Of a stretch of 64,000 nt of DNA, positions 1 through 11,710 are shown in pieces. A program made the position numbers and the translations under genes. Below the pieces are notes generated by a model that was given only the letters and a program-made list of their open reading frames with translations, did not search any database and was not told where the DNA came from. The stretch's first letter is position 1. The number at the start of each line of letters is the position of its first letter. This stretch comes from Vespula vulgaris (Eukaryota; Arthropoda; Insecta; Hymenoptera; Vespidae): positions 3,798,501-3,862,500 of the forward strand of contig NC_066597.1 in NCBI RefSeq assembly GCF_905475345.1, written 5' to 3'.

Positions 1-90
1 TATTTTTGTTCGATTAAATATTTCAGAGAATGATAAGAATGTATATATATATTTTTTTAACGTTAAAAAACACGATTATAACAATACAAT

Positions 91-96
91 TTTATT
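91..96 (-). other. Drosha polyadenylation signal
   Basis: The plus strand reads TTTATT here, which is AATAAA on the minus strand, about 33 bases beyond the Drosha stop codon at 129-131. It is the first canonical signal downstream and implies a very short 3' UTR. The position is seen directly; use in vivo is inferred. Confidence 0.6.
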
Positions 97-128
97 TCGA
101 TTATAATCGAATTAATATATCACAGATC

Positions 129-3100
129 TTATGTTTTATTATGATTTCTTTTACGATGTTGGCTAGAATCTGAATCATCAGATCTATCACTGAATTTTGT
201 GAATTTATCTTTTATTTTGTATTTATTTGGCCATTGTTGCATCTTCATACTTTTTGCTATTACTCTCTTTTGATGATCCAGTTGTGGAAATAGATCTACA
301 AAAAAAAAAGGAAAATATATAATATATGATAATTTATATAAATATAAAAATTCATAATGATTTTTATCTCTTTATTACCTTGGCTTTTTTCAAGAGCTTC
401 TTTAGCAGAATTCATTTCTGCTTCTTGAATACTATGTCCTGATGCCTTAGCTAATCGTTTTCCTTGGAAATATACAGCAACTGTATAAACTCTTGTATTT
501 GTTGGTCCCTTGCACTCAATTACCCTGTAGGAATTTTAATAAATTTAATAAAAAAAATAAAAATGTAGATTTTACATATTCGTTGGTATTTACTTGTATA
601 CTGGTATGTCTGGTTCACCACCATCCATCGTTCTCAAAGTTAAACAACATTGTTGCAATTTGCTCTTAGGATCGTTCCAATCTTGATTCATAATAAAATC
701 TTGTAGTCGTGGAAAGAAACACACATCACAGAAAACATGACAATATTCTAAACCTTTGTCAACATACAAGGCTCCTAAGAAAGCTTCTAACAAATCAGCT
801 CTATCTTTAGTTTTTAATTCCGCTTTCGGATTTCCATAAAGAGCATACTTCGTCATTCCTAAGTCATCACATACAACTGCTTGTGTTTTATTATTTACAA
901 GCGAACTTCTTAAAAGCTATTGAAAATAATGGAAAAATAATTAATAAGTTATTAAATAAATGTACATGTAGACATAAAATACTTACAGACAAATGACCTT
1001 CGTGATGTTCAGGAAAAAACTTATACAAGTATTCTGAAACTATAAGTTGCAGGACTGTATCCCCTAAGAATTCTAAACGTTGATTTGAGCCAAGTGTTAA
1101 ATTCGTATATCCGATACTACGATCAGTAAATGCTCTTGCTAAGAGACGAATATGACTAAATTCTATACCAATAGACTCTTCAAATTTCGTCAATTTCTAA
1201 TAACATAATAATATTTATGTGAACAGTTAATAAATAATGAATCTTTAATATATATTTATTGTTTTATCATACCTGCAATAATTCAAAGCTTGGAATCCAT
1301 TGTCTATCACCCGTTGGTTCCTGCTCTTGCAATGGATGTTTTGGATAATTCACCCAAATTTTGGCAAGATCGTCCTCATCTTTGAAAAGAGTTTCACCAA
1401 AAATTCTGTCTGCAACTTCTATTCCTCCATCAAGAAATAATGAACCCATAAGTGCTTCAAAACAATTCGCCATCGCATGTCTTAATTCTAGATCATGACA
1501 TAGATCACTGCCATGTGCATAAAGCATATATTCTTCTAAATTAAGTTTTTTTGCCAAAACAGCAAGATGTTGATTTTGCACAATTGCTGCTCTGTATGTA
1601 GCTAATCCACCTTCCTCTAAATCAGGAAACATATGAAAAAGATGAATGGACGTGAGAAATTCAACGACTGCATCTCCAAGAAATTCTAATCTTTCGTTAT
1701 GTGCTATTGAAGATTCTGTTTCTCGTCTTGCTCCAAATCTTGACATTATATTTATCAATGTATTTATACCACGTTTGCGTGTATTCATATAATGTATTCG
1801 ACGATCGCCGTATTCCGGCTGTCTTATTCCACAATTAGTTAATGAATTTCTAGCATGATCTGGATTTGTACCAAAGTTTTCGCGATAACTAGGATGAGTC
1901 AAAGCAAGTTGAAGAAGATATCTATTTTTAAACTCATAACCCAATGTACGTTCCAGATTATCCAAAGATTTATGAAATCTTAAGTGACATACAAGTACAG
2001 GTATTAACATTGCATGCTGCACTATGTCACACATAATGCCTGTTCTATAAAAACCTTCAGAGCTTACATCAACAGTGACATTACGCTTCATTTTACTTTG
2101 TGTTCTCAACTCTTGTAACTTATTTTCTTTCGCTTCGAGTTTCCTCTTATCCTCAAAAGATGGCTTGGGCATGTTAACTAATAAATGCCGAAATTTAACG
2201 TAATCTCTCCATGCTTTTTGGTAACTAAAATCGAAATAAATAATAGAAAATAATAAAGTATATTAATAGAATAATTAGGAAAATAATGGACCGAGTAATA
2301 CTTACTCTGCATTTCCAGCATAACTGAGCTGTGGTGGTCTTATACCAAAATGTACTATTTCGGGATAAGCAATCACACCTGGCGGTTGATCAACTTGATT
2401 TCTATCTAGTTGATCCACGCGAACACTACATGGTTTCTTTCCAGGATATGTTACAACCATTCCTTTTACTTCATCAGCAAAATTTTGCCATTTATATTGC
2501 GGCATTTCAATTAATCTAGGTAGATCTTCCGGATCTATTAAAAGAGTACTACTTTTTATTAAATAATTTAAAACTTCATTCATGGATAAAATTTCTTGCC
2601 CATTATCTGCTAAATCACGTACAAATCTTGGCATAAAGTGAAATTGTCCACAGCCAGATTTATCTTGGGCAGCTTGTAAATCAAAATCTACAAGCTCTAA
2701 TATTTCCCGGAATAAATATGTTTCTATAAAAAAGAAAACAGGAGAAAAGAAAATATACATAATGATAATAATATTGAAAATAACTCGTAATAGATATTAA
2801 AACTCAATATATACTTACGAAAATAATCTAATTCTTGTATAGTAAAATTTTCAGGCAATTTTTCATCTATGTAGAGAATTGTGTATTCTATATTAAATCT
2901 TATTACTTTGCATGTTGGTAACTTTACAAGAGGAAAGTGTGACAACATAGAAAATCCTTCAAATATAAATTCGTGTTCATCATGCTTTATGATTGTTGGT
3001 GTTTTAGTAAGAAAATTAGTTGGAGGACTGATTGTAATTCGATAATGATATAATTTATCGGCGTTATTCGAGTTCACATTGCATTTATTTATTGCACCTT

Positions 3101-4802
3101 CGCCGGCATAAATTCCATGCCTTATACCAGATCTTCGTGATTTGGCGCTACATCTGCACAATGGTCCATCGTTCATCTATGTAGAAATGAAAAGTTTTTG
3201 TAAATAGATATGAAAAAAAAAAACAATTATATTTTCATTTATAAAATTCATCAAATGTTACCTCTCCAGGATCATTAAACCACATTTCAGGATGTAATCT
3301 CTGAGGATGTTGCTTCTTGGTCATTAATTCTTCCATCGTCCTGTCATCCTCATCCATAGAACTATCACTGTCTGATGATGAACTACTACAAGCTTCTGAT
3401 TTATGTTTGCAAAGACGTGCTTTAGTTTTTCTTGGTGGTGGCTCGTATGGAGGCTTCAAAAATAGTAATATAAGTTAAACCTGTTTTATTATAATTACAT
3501 TAAGCAGACATTTATTTAATATCCATGAACATGCCTGTAATGCACGTGCTGCTGTTGCTCTATCTATAAGTATTTCTTTAAATAAATCACATAAATCACG
3601 CAATTTTGGGGTACCCTTCATTATTTTTGAATTAGTTTCATCTCTTGTGTAATATAAATCTGCTGGTGCAGTACGGGTCCAAATTTTACGTTCATTTTCC
3701 ATTATTCCTTCTGGACCCATGGCCGATAACTCATCCATTTTTCTTTCCATATCTTTACTGGTCGCGCAGTAATTTCGTCTATTTAATTAAACTTGCATAT
3801 AGATATGTTTTTCAACGTAGATAATTAACATTCTATTACATTTATTTACATATTTACTTACCTATACTTTTCTAGTAATAACTCTCGTTCAGTTGGACAC
3901 TTCGATTTCAACATTGTACTACTACTGTTTGGACTAACCGTTTTGGAGGGTCGATATTCTGGAGATCTTGATCTTCTTCTGTTTCTGCTACTTATATACG
4001 ATCTTTCAGAAGATGACACATGACTGCCATATCTTTTATATGAACATCTTCGTTTGGAATCTCCATTATCATGAGAATGATCTCTTGAACTGGATCTGTC
4101 TCTTTTATATTTATATTTGTCCCTTTGATCTTCATATCGTGATCTACGTGGTGATCTACTAGACCTGGATCTATTTTCAGGAGTTTTAGAACGCTTTCTA
4201 TTGCTTGTATGATTTCGAGATGATTCTATATTGTTATATCTCCATTCAGATATTTTATTTTTTTGTGAACTTTCCAAATCCATTTGACTTTCCTTTTGTG
4301 ATCTGTTAACTTCAGACCAAGATGTGGTAGCATTATTTTGCATGGTTGACCAATTTGATGAGCTATTAGTATTCCATTCATTATTAAAATTATCAGGATA
4401 TATATTTCTAGAATTCCAATTTGAATTAAAATTTTCTGTACTAAAATTCTCAGATTGAGAAAACGACGATGGATAATAATTCTTATTACACTGCGTTGTT
4501 GCTTGATTTGAATATGAATCATCTGTATACGTGGCAGTAGTATTATCTTGATAAGTAGAAGGAACAGAATGAAAAGACATAAACTGATTCGTTGGTTTAT
4601 CTTCTGGCATGGCAGTAACCGACACATTATAAGAAGGTGGAGGTTGATTAAAATTAGTTGGAGGAAAACTTGGTGGTGGTTGATTAAAATTTGGTGGTGG
4701 AAAATTCGATGGCGGTATAGAATAATATCCTACATTTTGCATTTGTGTTATACCGGAATTCCAAAAATATTGCTGTCCAGTATTTGATGGAAGGTTTGCC
4801 AT
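129..4802 (-). CDS. drosha: Drosha, nuclear class 2 ribonuclease III
   Basis: Drosha cuts primary microRNA hairpins in the nucleus with its partner Pasha/DGCR8. Ten coding exons join in frame: 4802-3862, 3778-3535, 3453-3262, 3176-2819, 2723-2306, 2224-1273, 1196-987, 916-594, 524-379 and 295-129. They total 3951 nt, or 1316 aa plus stop, close to the 1374 aa of human Drosha. In order: a Pro/Asn/Ser-rich N-terminus, an Arg-Ser-rich stretch (about 195-300), an acidic serine run in exon 3, the central domain starting with the Cys-x-Cys motif (466 and 468) of the family's zinc site, RNase IIIa (NERLEFLGD 894-902, acidic Glu974), RNase IIIb (NQRLEFLGD 1073-1081, Glu1149), then a double-stranded-RNA-binding domain (about 1190-1262). 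Both catalytic acidic sets are intact. The intron at 3454-3534 has a GC donor. The start is the first ATG of a long open exon with a plausible 5' UTR acceptor at 4822-4823. All exon joins keep phase, so the identification is very secure. Confidence 0.97.
3454..3534 (-). other. GC-AG intron of Drosha (81 bp)
   Basis: The upstream exon ends in CAG and the intron begins GC, then ends TTTTGAAG. Reading through would hit an in-frame stop at 3475-3477. No GT donor nearby keeps the phase-0 join into the Pro-Pro-Tyr-Glu-Pro-Pro segment, which corresponds to Pro-Pro-Trp-Glu-Pro-Pro in the human protein. The GC donor is therefore the only splice that restores the family alignment. Confidence 0.75.
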
Positions 4803-4820
4803 TTCTTACAATGAAATTTA

Positions 4821-5365
4821 TCTAGAAGATTACAAAGTATCTTTTATAAAAGTCAATGACAAAAATATGCTTATTATTTTTTTATTAAAACGGTAACGTA
4901 CAAATATCTTTATATTAAAATAAATTATATAATTATATTGTACTTATAAAACGACATTAAAGAGATAAATTGTAAACAATTTTATCAAAATAGGTTATGC
5001 AATTTTACTATATATAAAAAAGGAGAAATAAATATTAATATAAATATCTTTATTTCCATTTTTGGACATAAAGATATTTTTATAATTGTATAATATTATT
5101 ACCTTCTATAAATCACTGAAAAAATGCACAGTATCTATCACTAATACTTAGTAAAAGTATCAATAGCGAACTACCTGTGTAGTTCTACTTTCTTTTTAAA
5201 AATTATTTAATTCATCTTTTCATTGCATTCAATAAAAATGTAAAAACTACATGTTTTTTTTAGATACACCTTAATTCTGTACGATTAAAAATTACTTCAA
5301 AACGTCCATCACTTTGTAAAGCATACCTGCCCAAAAGGCAAGATCAGTGATACCAACTTATACCT
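4821..5365 (-). promoter_or_regulatory. Drosha 5' UTR intron and probable promoter
   Basis: On the minus strand a polypyrimidine-like tract and AG (4823-4822) precede the 5' UTR bases of the ATG exon. A strong donor, GGGCAG/GTATGC, lies at 5327/5326. A leader exon of perhaps 35-40 bases could start near 5350-5365, where a CCAAT-type motif (ATTGGATTAT on the minus strand) lies just upstream. This is inference from splice-site quality; transcript data would settle it. Confidence 0.4.
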
Positions 5366-5613
5366 ATAATCCAATAATCATATTTTTTATTTAAAATAGT
5401 TCGTCGCTACAGGCATTTGTTTTTTATTTCCTTATTTCTTATATCTATTTTATATTAATTCGTATTGATTTTTTTTGCGAAACAATTTATATTTAAACAA
5501 AAAAAAACATAATATTTAAACAATAATAAATTCCATTAAACATTACACGAATCGAAACATGTGTTAAATATAACATAATTGAAGATTATTATATCTTAGA
5601 TTTAAATTTTGAA

Positions 5614-5733
5614 TTGGCGGTCATTGACTACGTACAACGTGAACAAAAACAACATTGGTTGACTTTGACCGTAATCCAATCAGTCTTCCTTCATACTCCG
5701 ATGTGTAAGCATCGTAACTCTCTTTCTCGAGAC
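5614..5733 (+). promoter_or_regulatory. Candidate promoter and first exon, copy 1 of 3
   Basis: The less AT-rich core of repeat unit 1 holds ATTGG, CATTGG and CCAAT motifs, then the initiator-like TCAGTC, then GAGAC/GTAAGT, a consensus splice donor with the cut after 5733. This is the architecture of an insect promoter with a short untranslated first exon on the plus strand. The gene served is unknown; Rab9 downstream is the nearest plus-strand candidate. Confidence 0.45.
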
Positions 5734-5915
5734 GTAAGTATTACAAAATTAATATTTTTTGTAATTTTTGATTTGTTTAAACGATATAAAAATACGTACA
5801 GTTAAATAAACTAATATTTAAACAATAGTAAATTCCATTAAACATTACACGAATCGAAACATGTGTTAAATATAACATAATTGAAGATTATTATCTCTTA
5901 GATTTAAATTTTGAA

Positions 5916-6035
5916 TTGGCGGTCATTGATTACGTACAACGTGAACAAAAACAACATTGGTTGACTTTGACCGTAATCCAATCAGTCTTCCTTCATACTC
6001 CGACGTGTAAGCATCGTAACTCTCTTTCTCGAGAC
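5916..6035 (+). promoter_or_regulatory. Candidate promoter and first exon, copy 2 of 3
   Basis: This is the same core as copy 1, shifted by 302 bp, with all CCAAT-type boxes, the TCAGTC motif and the GAC/GTAAGT donor (cut after 6035) preserved. Confidence 0.42.
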
Positions 6036-6217
6036 GTAAGTATTACAAAATTAATATTTTTCGTAATTTTTGATTTGTTTAAACGATATAAAAATAGGTA
6101 CAGTTAAACAAACTAATATTTAAACAATAGTAAATTCCATTAAACATTACACGAATCGAAACATGTGTTAAATATAACATAATTGAAGATTATTATATCT
6201 TAGATTTAAATTGTAAA

Positions 6218-6337
6218 TTGGCGGTCATTGACTACGTACAACGTGAACAAAAACAACATTGGTTGACTTTGACCGTAATCCAATCAGTCTTCCTTCATAC
6301 TCCGACGTGTAAGCGTCGTAGCTCTCTTTCTCGAGAC
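6218..6337 (+). promoter_or_regulatory. Candidate promoter and first exon, copy 3 of 3
   Basis: This is the third copy of the same core with donor cut after 6337. The short hairpin near 6303-6318 is again fully paired, but with a different base pair from copy 1. Confidence 0.42.
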
Positions 6338-6460
6338 GTAAGTATTACAAAATTAATATTTTTTTAATATTCGTAATTTTTGATTTGTTTAAACGATATA
6401 AAAATATGTAGAGTTAAACAAATTAATATTTAAACAATAGTAAATTCGATGAAACATTAT

Positions 6461-9414
6461 ATCGGGAATAACAAAACAGGATATTTTTCTTGCAAGTATC
6501 AACGAAGACTTAAAATAAGTATATTTTTATATCACACATATCTTTAACAATTTATTTAATAGTTCTTTTTGTTATAACAATGATACTAATCATTTTGTTT
6601 ATATTTTTTTGTTTCGCGTGTGTAGCAATGAAATAATCGAGTGTTTGTATCGTTAAAATATAAATAAAAACATCGCGAAGTAGAAGCAGTGTTTGTTCGT
6701 TCGCGTTTCGCGATTTAAACAACAATTGAATTTGCATCGATTGCGTGCAATGCAGTCGTTATTGAGTCAGTATTAGTTCGCAAAGTTGTTTGATTTTTTA
6801 ACAATCGTATAGATTGTATTTATAAAAGAGTAGAGTAGAGTTTCGCGAATTAACTTCAGTGATCGTTCGTTAAAAAATAACTACCGCGAATTAGAGTCAG
6901 TGCGTCATTGAAGAAGATTTCAACCAACTTCGATGTTAACCTACCTCATTTTCAACCAACTACGTATCATCCATCCTGAATTTCGACCTAAATCCTGGAG
7001 GAATGTTTTGGAGCCATCGTAAAACTTCTTAAGTGGTAAGTGAATTTTTAAGTCCCTCCGATTACTCAATCATATCGAAAATAAAAAATCGACACGAATA
7101 ATTAGTTGTAATTAATTAGTAAAAAAAAACGTTGAGTAACCACGAGTTGTAATTTATAATATATTATTAATGTAATTTAATATAGGATTAATATATCGTT
7201 ATAAATGTGTAAAGCACGAGTTCAAGACTGTATGATTTCGTCAGCTTTTTTTTTTCTTTGTTTTTCTTTTTTTTTTTTTTTTTTATTGTATCGATATGAA
7301 GAAATATCTATAATCAATTAATTTAATCTTTCAGCAATTACATTTAAATTTTAATTAAAATTCGTGTTCAAAAAAGACAGGCAATGGAAATAATGTTTTC
7401 TGCTTAAGTTTAGTTCATATTTCCTCCATACGTGTCGCTCAAGTCACACACGCAAAAAGTGAACTGCCTTAAGGCTTCTTGTAAATTTAATTAATCAGTT
7501 TTAAATCTTTGATCTCAATTCGAACTCAAGTCATTAATAAAAGAAAAATAATGTACTGATTACAAATTCAGCAATATTGTAAACAATTTGTACGAAAGTT
7601 AAAAATCATGATTATTTATAGAAATTAAAAAAAAATATATCTCATCGATTAAATTAGAAAGAATTTATCGCATATTTACGATCGACACGTTATTAATTAA
7701 AAAGAAATTAATATAATATCGATTTATTGACAACTTCAATTAAATACTTTATTCAAAATATATTAATAACATCTTCGACTAAGTTTTCATTTACGTTTGT
7801 CCAATAATTCATCTTTCTAAACAGGATCTAACGAAATAATAAATATTTCAAAACTTGTTAGAAAAATTTATACGATCGTAATTAAAATTCCATTAATTTT
7901 TGTATAATTCAGACAGAAAATTTTAGGACGCTTAAAATTTGAAAGGAATTTCATGATTATATATTTAAAAAAAAAAAAGAAAAGACAACATATTGATCTT
8001 GCATAAACTTTTGTAGCAGAAAAAATAAATATATCTATTTTAAGAAAGTAAAGATGAAATCAATTTTTCTTTATGGATATCTATATAAACAGTCGTAATA
8101 TAAAGTCGTAGGGCATGCGCATTAGCGACAAACGCACATGTACACAAATGCGATATTCAGGCGGCCTGCTCAAGGTATTGTTTGTTATGGAAAATTCATT
8201 TGGCTGGAAACGTTCGCAATAGTGGGACTTCTTACACTCGCAGTAAATATTTATTTTCACATTATTACAATATTAATTATAATCACGCGTGTGTATATTT
8301 ATAAAAGAGAAGATCGTTTAATATAACGCTCGTAAAAACATTTAGCGATCAATTTATTGAAAATGTAATTTATCGTTACGCATTTCTATACAAAACTTAT
8401 ATAATATTTTCTATTTTCTTGTGTAATAGCACGCTAATACGACTTCTTTTTCGTTTTACATTACGTTTAGAAAATCACGATATAGACAAAAGGAATGAGT
8501 CATAACCTTCATATTTTATTTTTAATTTCATCAAAAGCATCTTAGATCTGTTAAAATTGGAAACTCGAAATAACGAGGATTGTATTACTTTTAGTTTCGT
8601 AAGATTTGATCTTTCTTTCTATAGTTCTATAGTTACCGGTAAAAACAGTATTTATAATTTCTGGCAGCCATATTTGATTTAGTCATAGAATCCAACATGG
8701 GCGTTCCTTTTTGTCGTCTGCAAAGTGTCAAATGCTTTGTGTTTTTTAAAGATGGACGGGATTAGTGATACGTTATAATTACAAATGATTAGTACAAAAA
8801 TCTCAAAGAAAGATCTGGATTAATGAACATTGCTTAATATTTTTCTGTGATTACGTTATTTTTATCGACGAAAAACGTACATTTCTTATGTACAATAGTC
8901 ATCCGTAACACGATACATATACAAGGAGATTCGAGTTGGTATATATCAAAGATTTCTGTGATTCAATAATTAATTATTATGAAATAAATTATCGTAAATG
9001 TATTGTAAGAAATATATCTATTAAAGGAAGATATTTGAAAAGAAGATAGTGTGTGTAAAAAAGCATCGAGAGAAGGTTATGCTTGTCGTCAAGTGAAAAT
9101 TATATTTGTGTGCGTGTGCGTGCTACCGTGCTATTTATTCGTTTTTAAATGATTGACGAACGGACACCGAATTACAAATAATATTATGTGGTCGAAATAA
9201 GATAATTACTACTTTAAACCATCGTACCTGGATATTCGAATTAGCTGATTTTCTTTATATTAAAAAAAAATATTCAAGAAATAATTTCATTTTACTGAAT
9301 ATTATATGACATTTCAAAAAGATTTACTGTTTTATAAGAAAAGAACAAAGAGGCAAAAACATTCGAAAATTTGTATTATTGTGTCTTATAAGTTGATTCA
9401 AAGTTATATATAAG
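6461..9414 (+). other. Rab9 upstream region with possible leader exons
   Basis: The region is mostly AT-rich non-coding sequence. A TCAGTATT initiator-like motif near 6765 is followed by a less AT-rich stretch ending at a strong donor, AAGTG/GTAAGT (cut after 7034), which fits an untranslated first exon. It contains a short upstream frame starting at ATG 6932. A second less AT-rich patch at 8100-8260 holds the small frame listed separately. At about 8660-8700 a GGCAGCCATATTTGA motif resembles a YY1/Pho-type site. No further gene is recognised. Confidence 0.4.
8138..8326 (+). CDS. Possible small membrane ORF, unrecognised
   Basis: An ATG opens 62 codons in a patch that is less AT-rich than its flanks. 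The predicted peptide has a hydrophobic run from about residue 20 to 55, then a charged Lys-Arg-Glu-Asp-Arg tail, so it would be a short membrane protein. A GTAAAT donor-like site follows codon 36, so the real exon could end there instead. It matches no family I recognise and could be a chance frame. Confidence 0.2.
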   Translation: MYTNAIFRRPAQGIVCYGKFIWLETFAIVGLLTLAVNIYFHIITILIIITRVYIYKREDRLI

Positions 9415-10193
9415 ATGTCTGGAAACAATACAATGACAACAGACACGTTCAGAAGTGGGAACATACATAATCGTAATTCACAAAGATCTACACTTTTAAA
9501 AGTAGTGATTTTGGGTGACGGCGGAGTGGGAAAATCTTGTCTTATGAACAGATTTGTATCGAATCATTTTGATGAACATAATTTTTACACTATTGGAGTA
9601 GAATTTTTAAACAAAGATATAGAAATCAATGGTGAATCCTATACTTTACAAATATGGGACACAGCAGGGCAAGAACGATTTAAAACATTAAGAACTCCAT
9701 TTTATAGAGGTTCAGATATTTGTCTTTTAACTTATGCCGTTGATGATAGAACAAGTTTTAAAAATTTGGCTCTCTGGAGATCAGAATTTCTTTATTATGC
9801 GGATGTTGAAGAAGCATCTACCTTTCCATTTATAGTTGTGGGAAATAAGGTATGTACTATAAAATATAAAAGGGAAGAACCGTTTTGAATTTAAGAAGCG
9901 TAATTTCTTCAACCATAAATATACTTCTATAGGTGGATGTTTTGGAATCTGAAAAACAAGTAACAACAGAAGAAGCCAGAGCATGGTGTGCAGAAAATGG
10001 AGATCCACCATTAGTCGAAACATCTGCAAAGGATGCAACAAATGTAGAAGCAGCGTTTGCAGCTGCTGTTGCTGCATGGGCACGACTGGAGGCTAGATTA
10101 GAACATCCGTTAGTAGAAGATACCGTCGACCTTTCTAAACAGCTCTCTCCACAACGTTCCAGTTGCTGTATGCCTGTCTCTGGTGCTGAGTAG
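9415..10193 (+). CDS. Rab9: Rab9 small GTPase
   Basis: Rab9 is a late-endosomal Rab that directs endosome-to-Golgi retrieval, for example of mannose-6-phosphate receptors in mammals. Exons 9415-9849 and 9933-10193 join in phase 0 through an 83-bp GT-AG intron, giving 231 aa. All GTPase motifs are present: GDGGVGKS (34-41), the switch I/effector region YTIGVEF (58-64), WDTAGQE (81-87), NKVD (144-147, split by the intron between K and V) and ETSAK (174-178). The effector region, the TPFYRGSD stretch and the ETSAKDATNV segment closely match mammalian Rab9A. The N-terminus is about 20 residues longer than in the human protein. The double cysteine for geranylgeranylation is at 223-224 but is followed by seven residues (MPVSGAE), whereas human Rab9A ends at the cysteines. 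Confidence 0.95.
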
Positions 10194-11430
10194 GTGACAG
10201 ATTTGAATTTTCATTATTTTTTTTTGTTTTTCACTGAAATAATGCATGAAACATTTTCCCCAAGATCTACATTTGTGACCAGCTAACTGAAATGGGTGGT
10301 ATGAAGATAGACATGATAAGAAATATTTATGATACGAATCAACATTTTTGGAAGGAACACTTAGAGTTTGTTTGCATTTGGAAGGAACATAATGCGTCTC
10401 AAATTGAACTAATCCCTAAAATGGTGTTTACTGTATTTAGGATGTATAAGGACATTGTACCAAAAGATGTAAGAGATTTTTATTTTCCTTGATTTCACCA
10501 ACTGACAGTCCAATTTCTTTTGTGAATTCTTCTCCACGAAACACGATCATTTTGTAACTTTATTCGATTAAAATGAGACTTTTATTAATTTTTGATTAGG
10601 TAATTATACTTTATTTTATTATTTTTGTGTTTTTACTTAGATTCTATGTTTAAAACACGCTTCTCACACGTTTCGTGCTTTTTCTTCTAGGTCTAACAAA
10701 ATAATTTGAAGAGAATCTTGCCAGCCTTCAATACTCGGTTAATTACAAGCCCAAAGTTTCTATAAAGACATTTGAAATAATTTCGAATACATCCATCAAA
10801 ATATTTCAATATAATGTTTCTTGTGTGTTATATGAAATTTGTTAGATATTCTCAAGAAAGATATTTATGTTATTAAACTTTTGCACAAATCTTACTTAAC
10901 AGGACTGTTAGTTAATTTGCTATTCTTCTAATATGTGCTTTGTATATCTATCTTCGAATACTTTACATAAATTGTAAAAATTCACGTGTAAGATATGTAC
11001 CGCTGGAAAAAAGAAAGAAAAAAAAAGACGATATATAATATTTCAGAATGTGCTTTACACAACTCGTGAGCTATTGACAGTATTTTAAGTGTTATACACA
11101 TCATTGGCTTGTGATAAATATAGTAATAATAATTATAAATTGTTTTATTATGTAAGACAAACATATATAAATTGTAATTTAGCTTCGTAACGTAAATTTG
11201 CCTTATCATTGCAGTATAAAATGAGGAACAGTATAATAACTATATTTCTATTTATGATATATTCCTTTAGATTATCAATATATATGCATATGTACATATA
11301 TATACGTCCATATATATATATATACATATATACATATACATTTATATATATGTATACATATTAATTTGGCATTTGTATGAGATGAAGTGCAGAGTATTTT
11401 ACGCTAACTGTTTAACAATTTTCCTACAAA

Positions 11431-11470
<40 letters not shown>

Positions 11471-11710
11471 CAAAGCTTTTTGGATGAGTGTGTACATATG
11501 TGATACATTCTTAAAGCAATAGAACTCTACTTCAAAGCTTTAGAAATGTGTTATGTGCTGCAAAGAGAAGTATATAAATTTATTGTATAACAGATTGTTC
11601 TTAAGCGACCAAACTTAAATCAATTCTGTACACAATGTGCATGCTGGTGCTTTTTGTATAGCTCTATGTGAAACGTATAAATTTATAATAAAATATGAAG
11701 TATTAATTTT
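10194..11710 (+). other. Rab9 3' UTR and flank
   Basis: No coding gene follows the stop. The sequence is AT-rich and contains TA-rich simple sequence (about 11280-11350) and an AAT microsatellite (11430-11469). AATAAA at 11687-11692 is a good candidate polyadenylation signal, which would give a 3' UTR of about 1.5 kb. The 66-codon frame at 10292-10492 has no family resemblance and is treated as UTR. Confidence 0.5.

Larger units (their letters stand above)
5511..6460. repeat. Tandem repeat, 3 full units of 302, 302 and 310 bp plus about 36 bp
   Basis: Units start at the same AATATTTAAACAAT motif at 5511, 5813, 6115 and 6425 (partial). Identity between units is very high by eye, with scattered substitutions and one 8-bp insertion in unit 3, so the duplication is recent. 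The 62-63 codon open frames inside the first two units have no ATG and are not taken as genes. Confidence 0.95.

Noticed and set aside
5614..6107. Two near-identical 63-codon frames in tandem
   Set aside because: They start at TTG, have no ATG, and simply follow the non-coding tandem repeat. The sequence features fit promoter and splice donor better.
10292..10492. 66-codon frame after Rab9
   Set aside because: It lies in the Rab9 3' UTR, has no homology I recognise and no splice link to the Rab9 frame.
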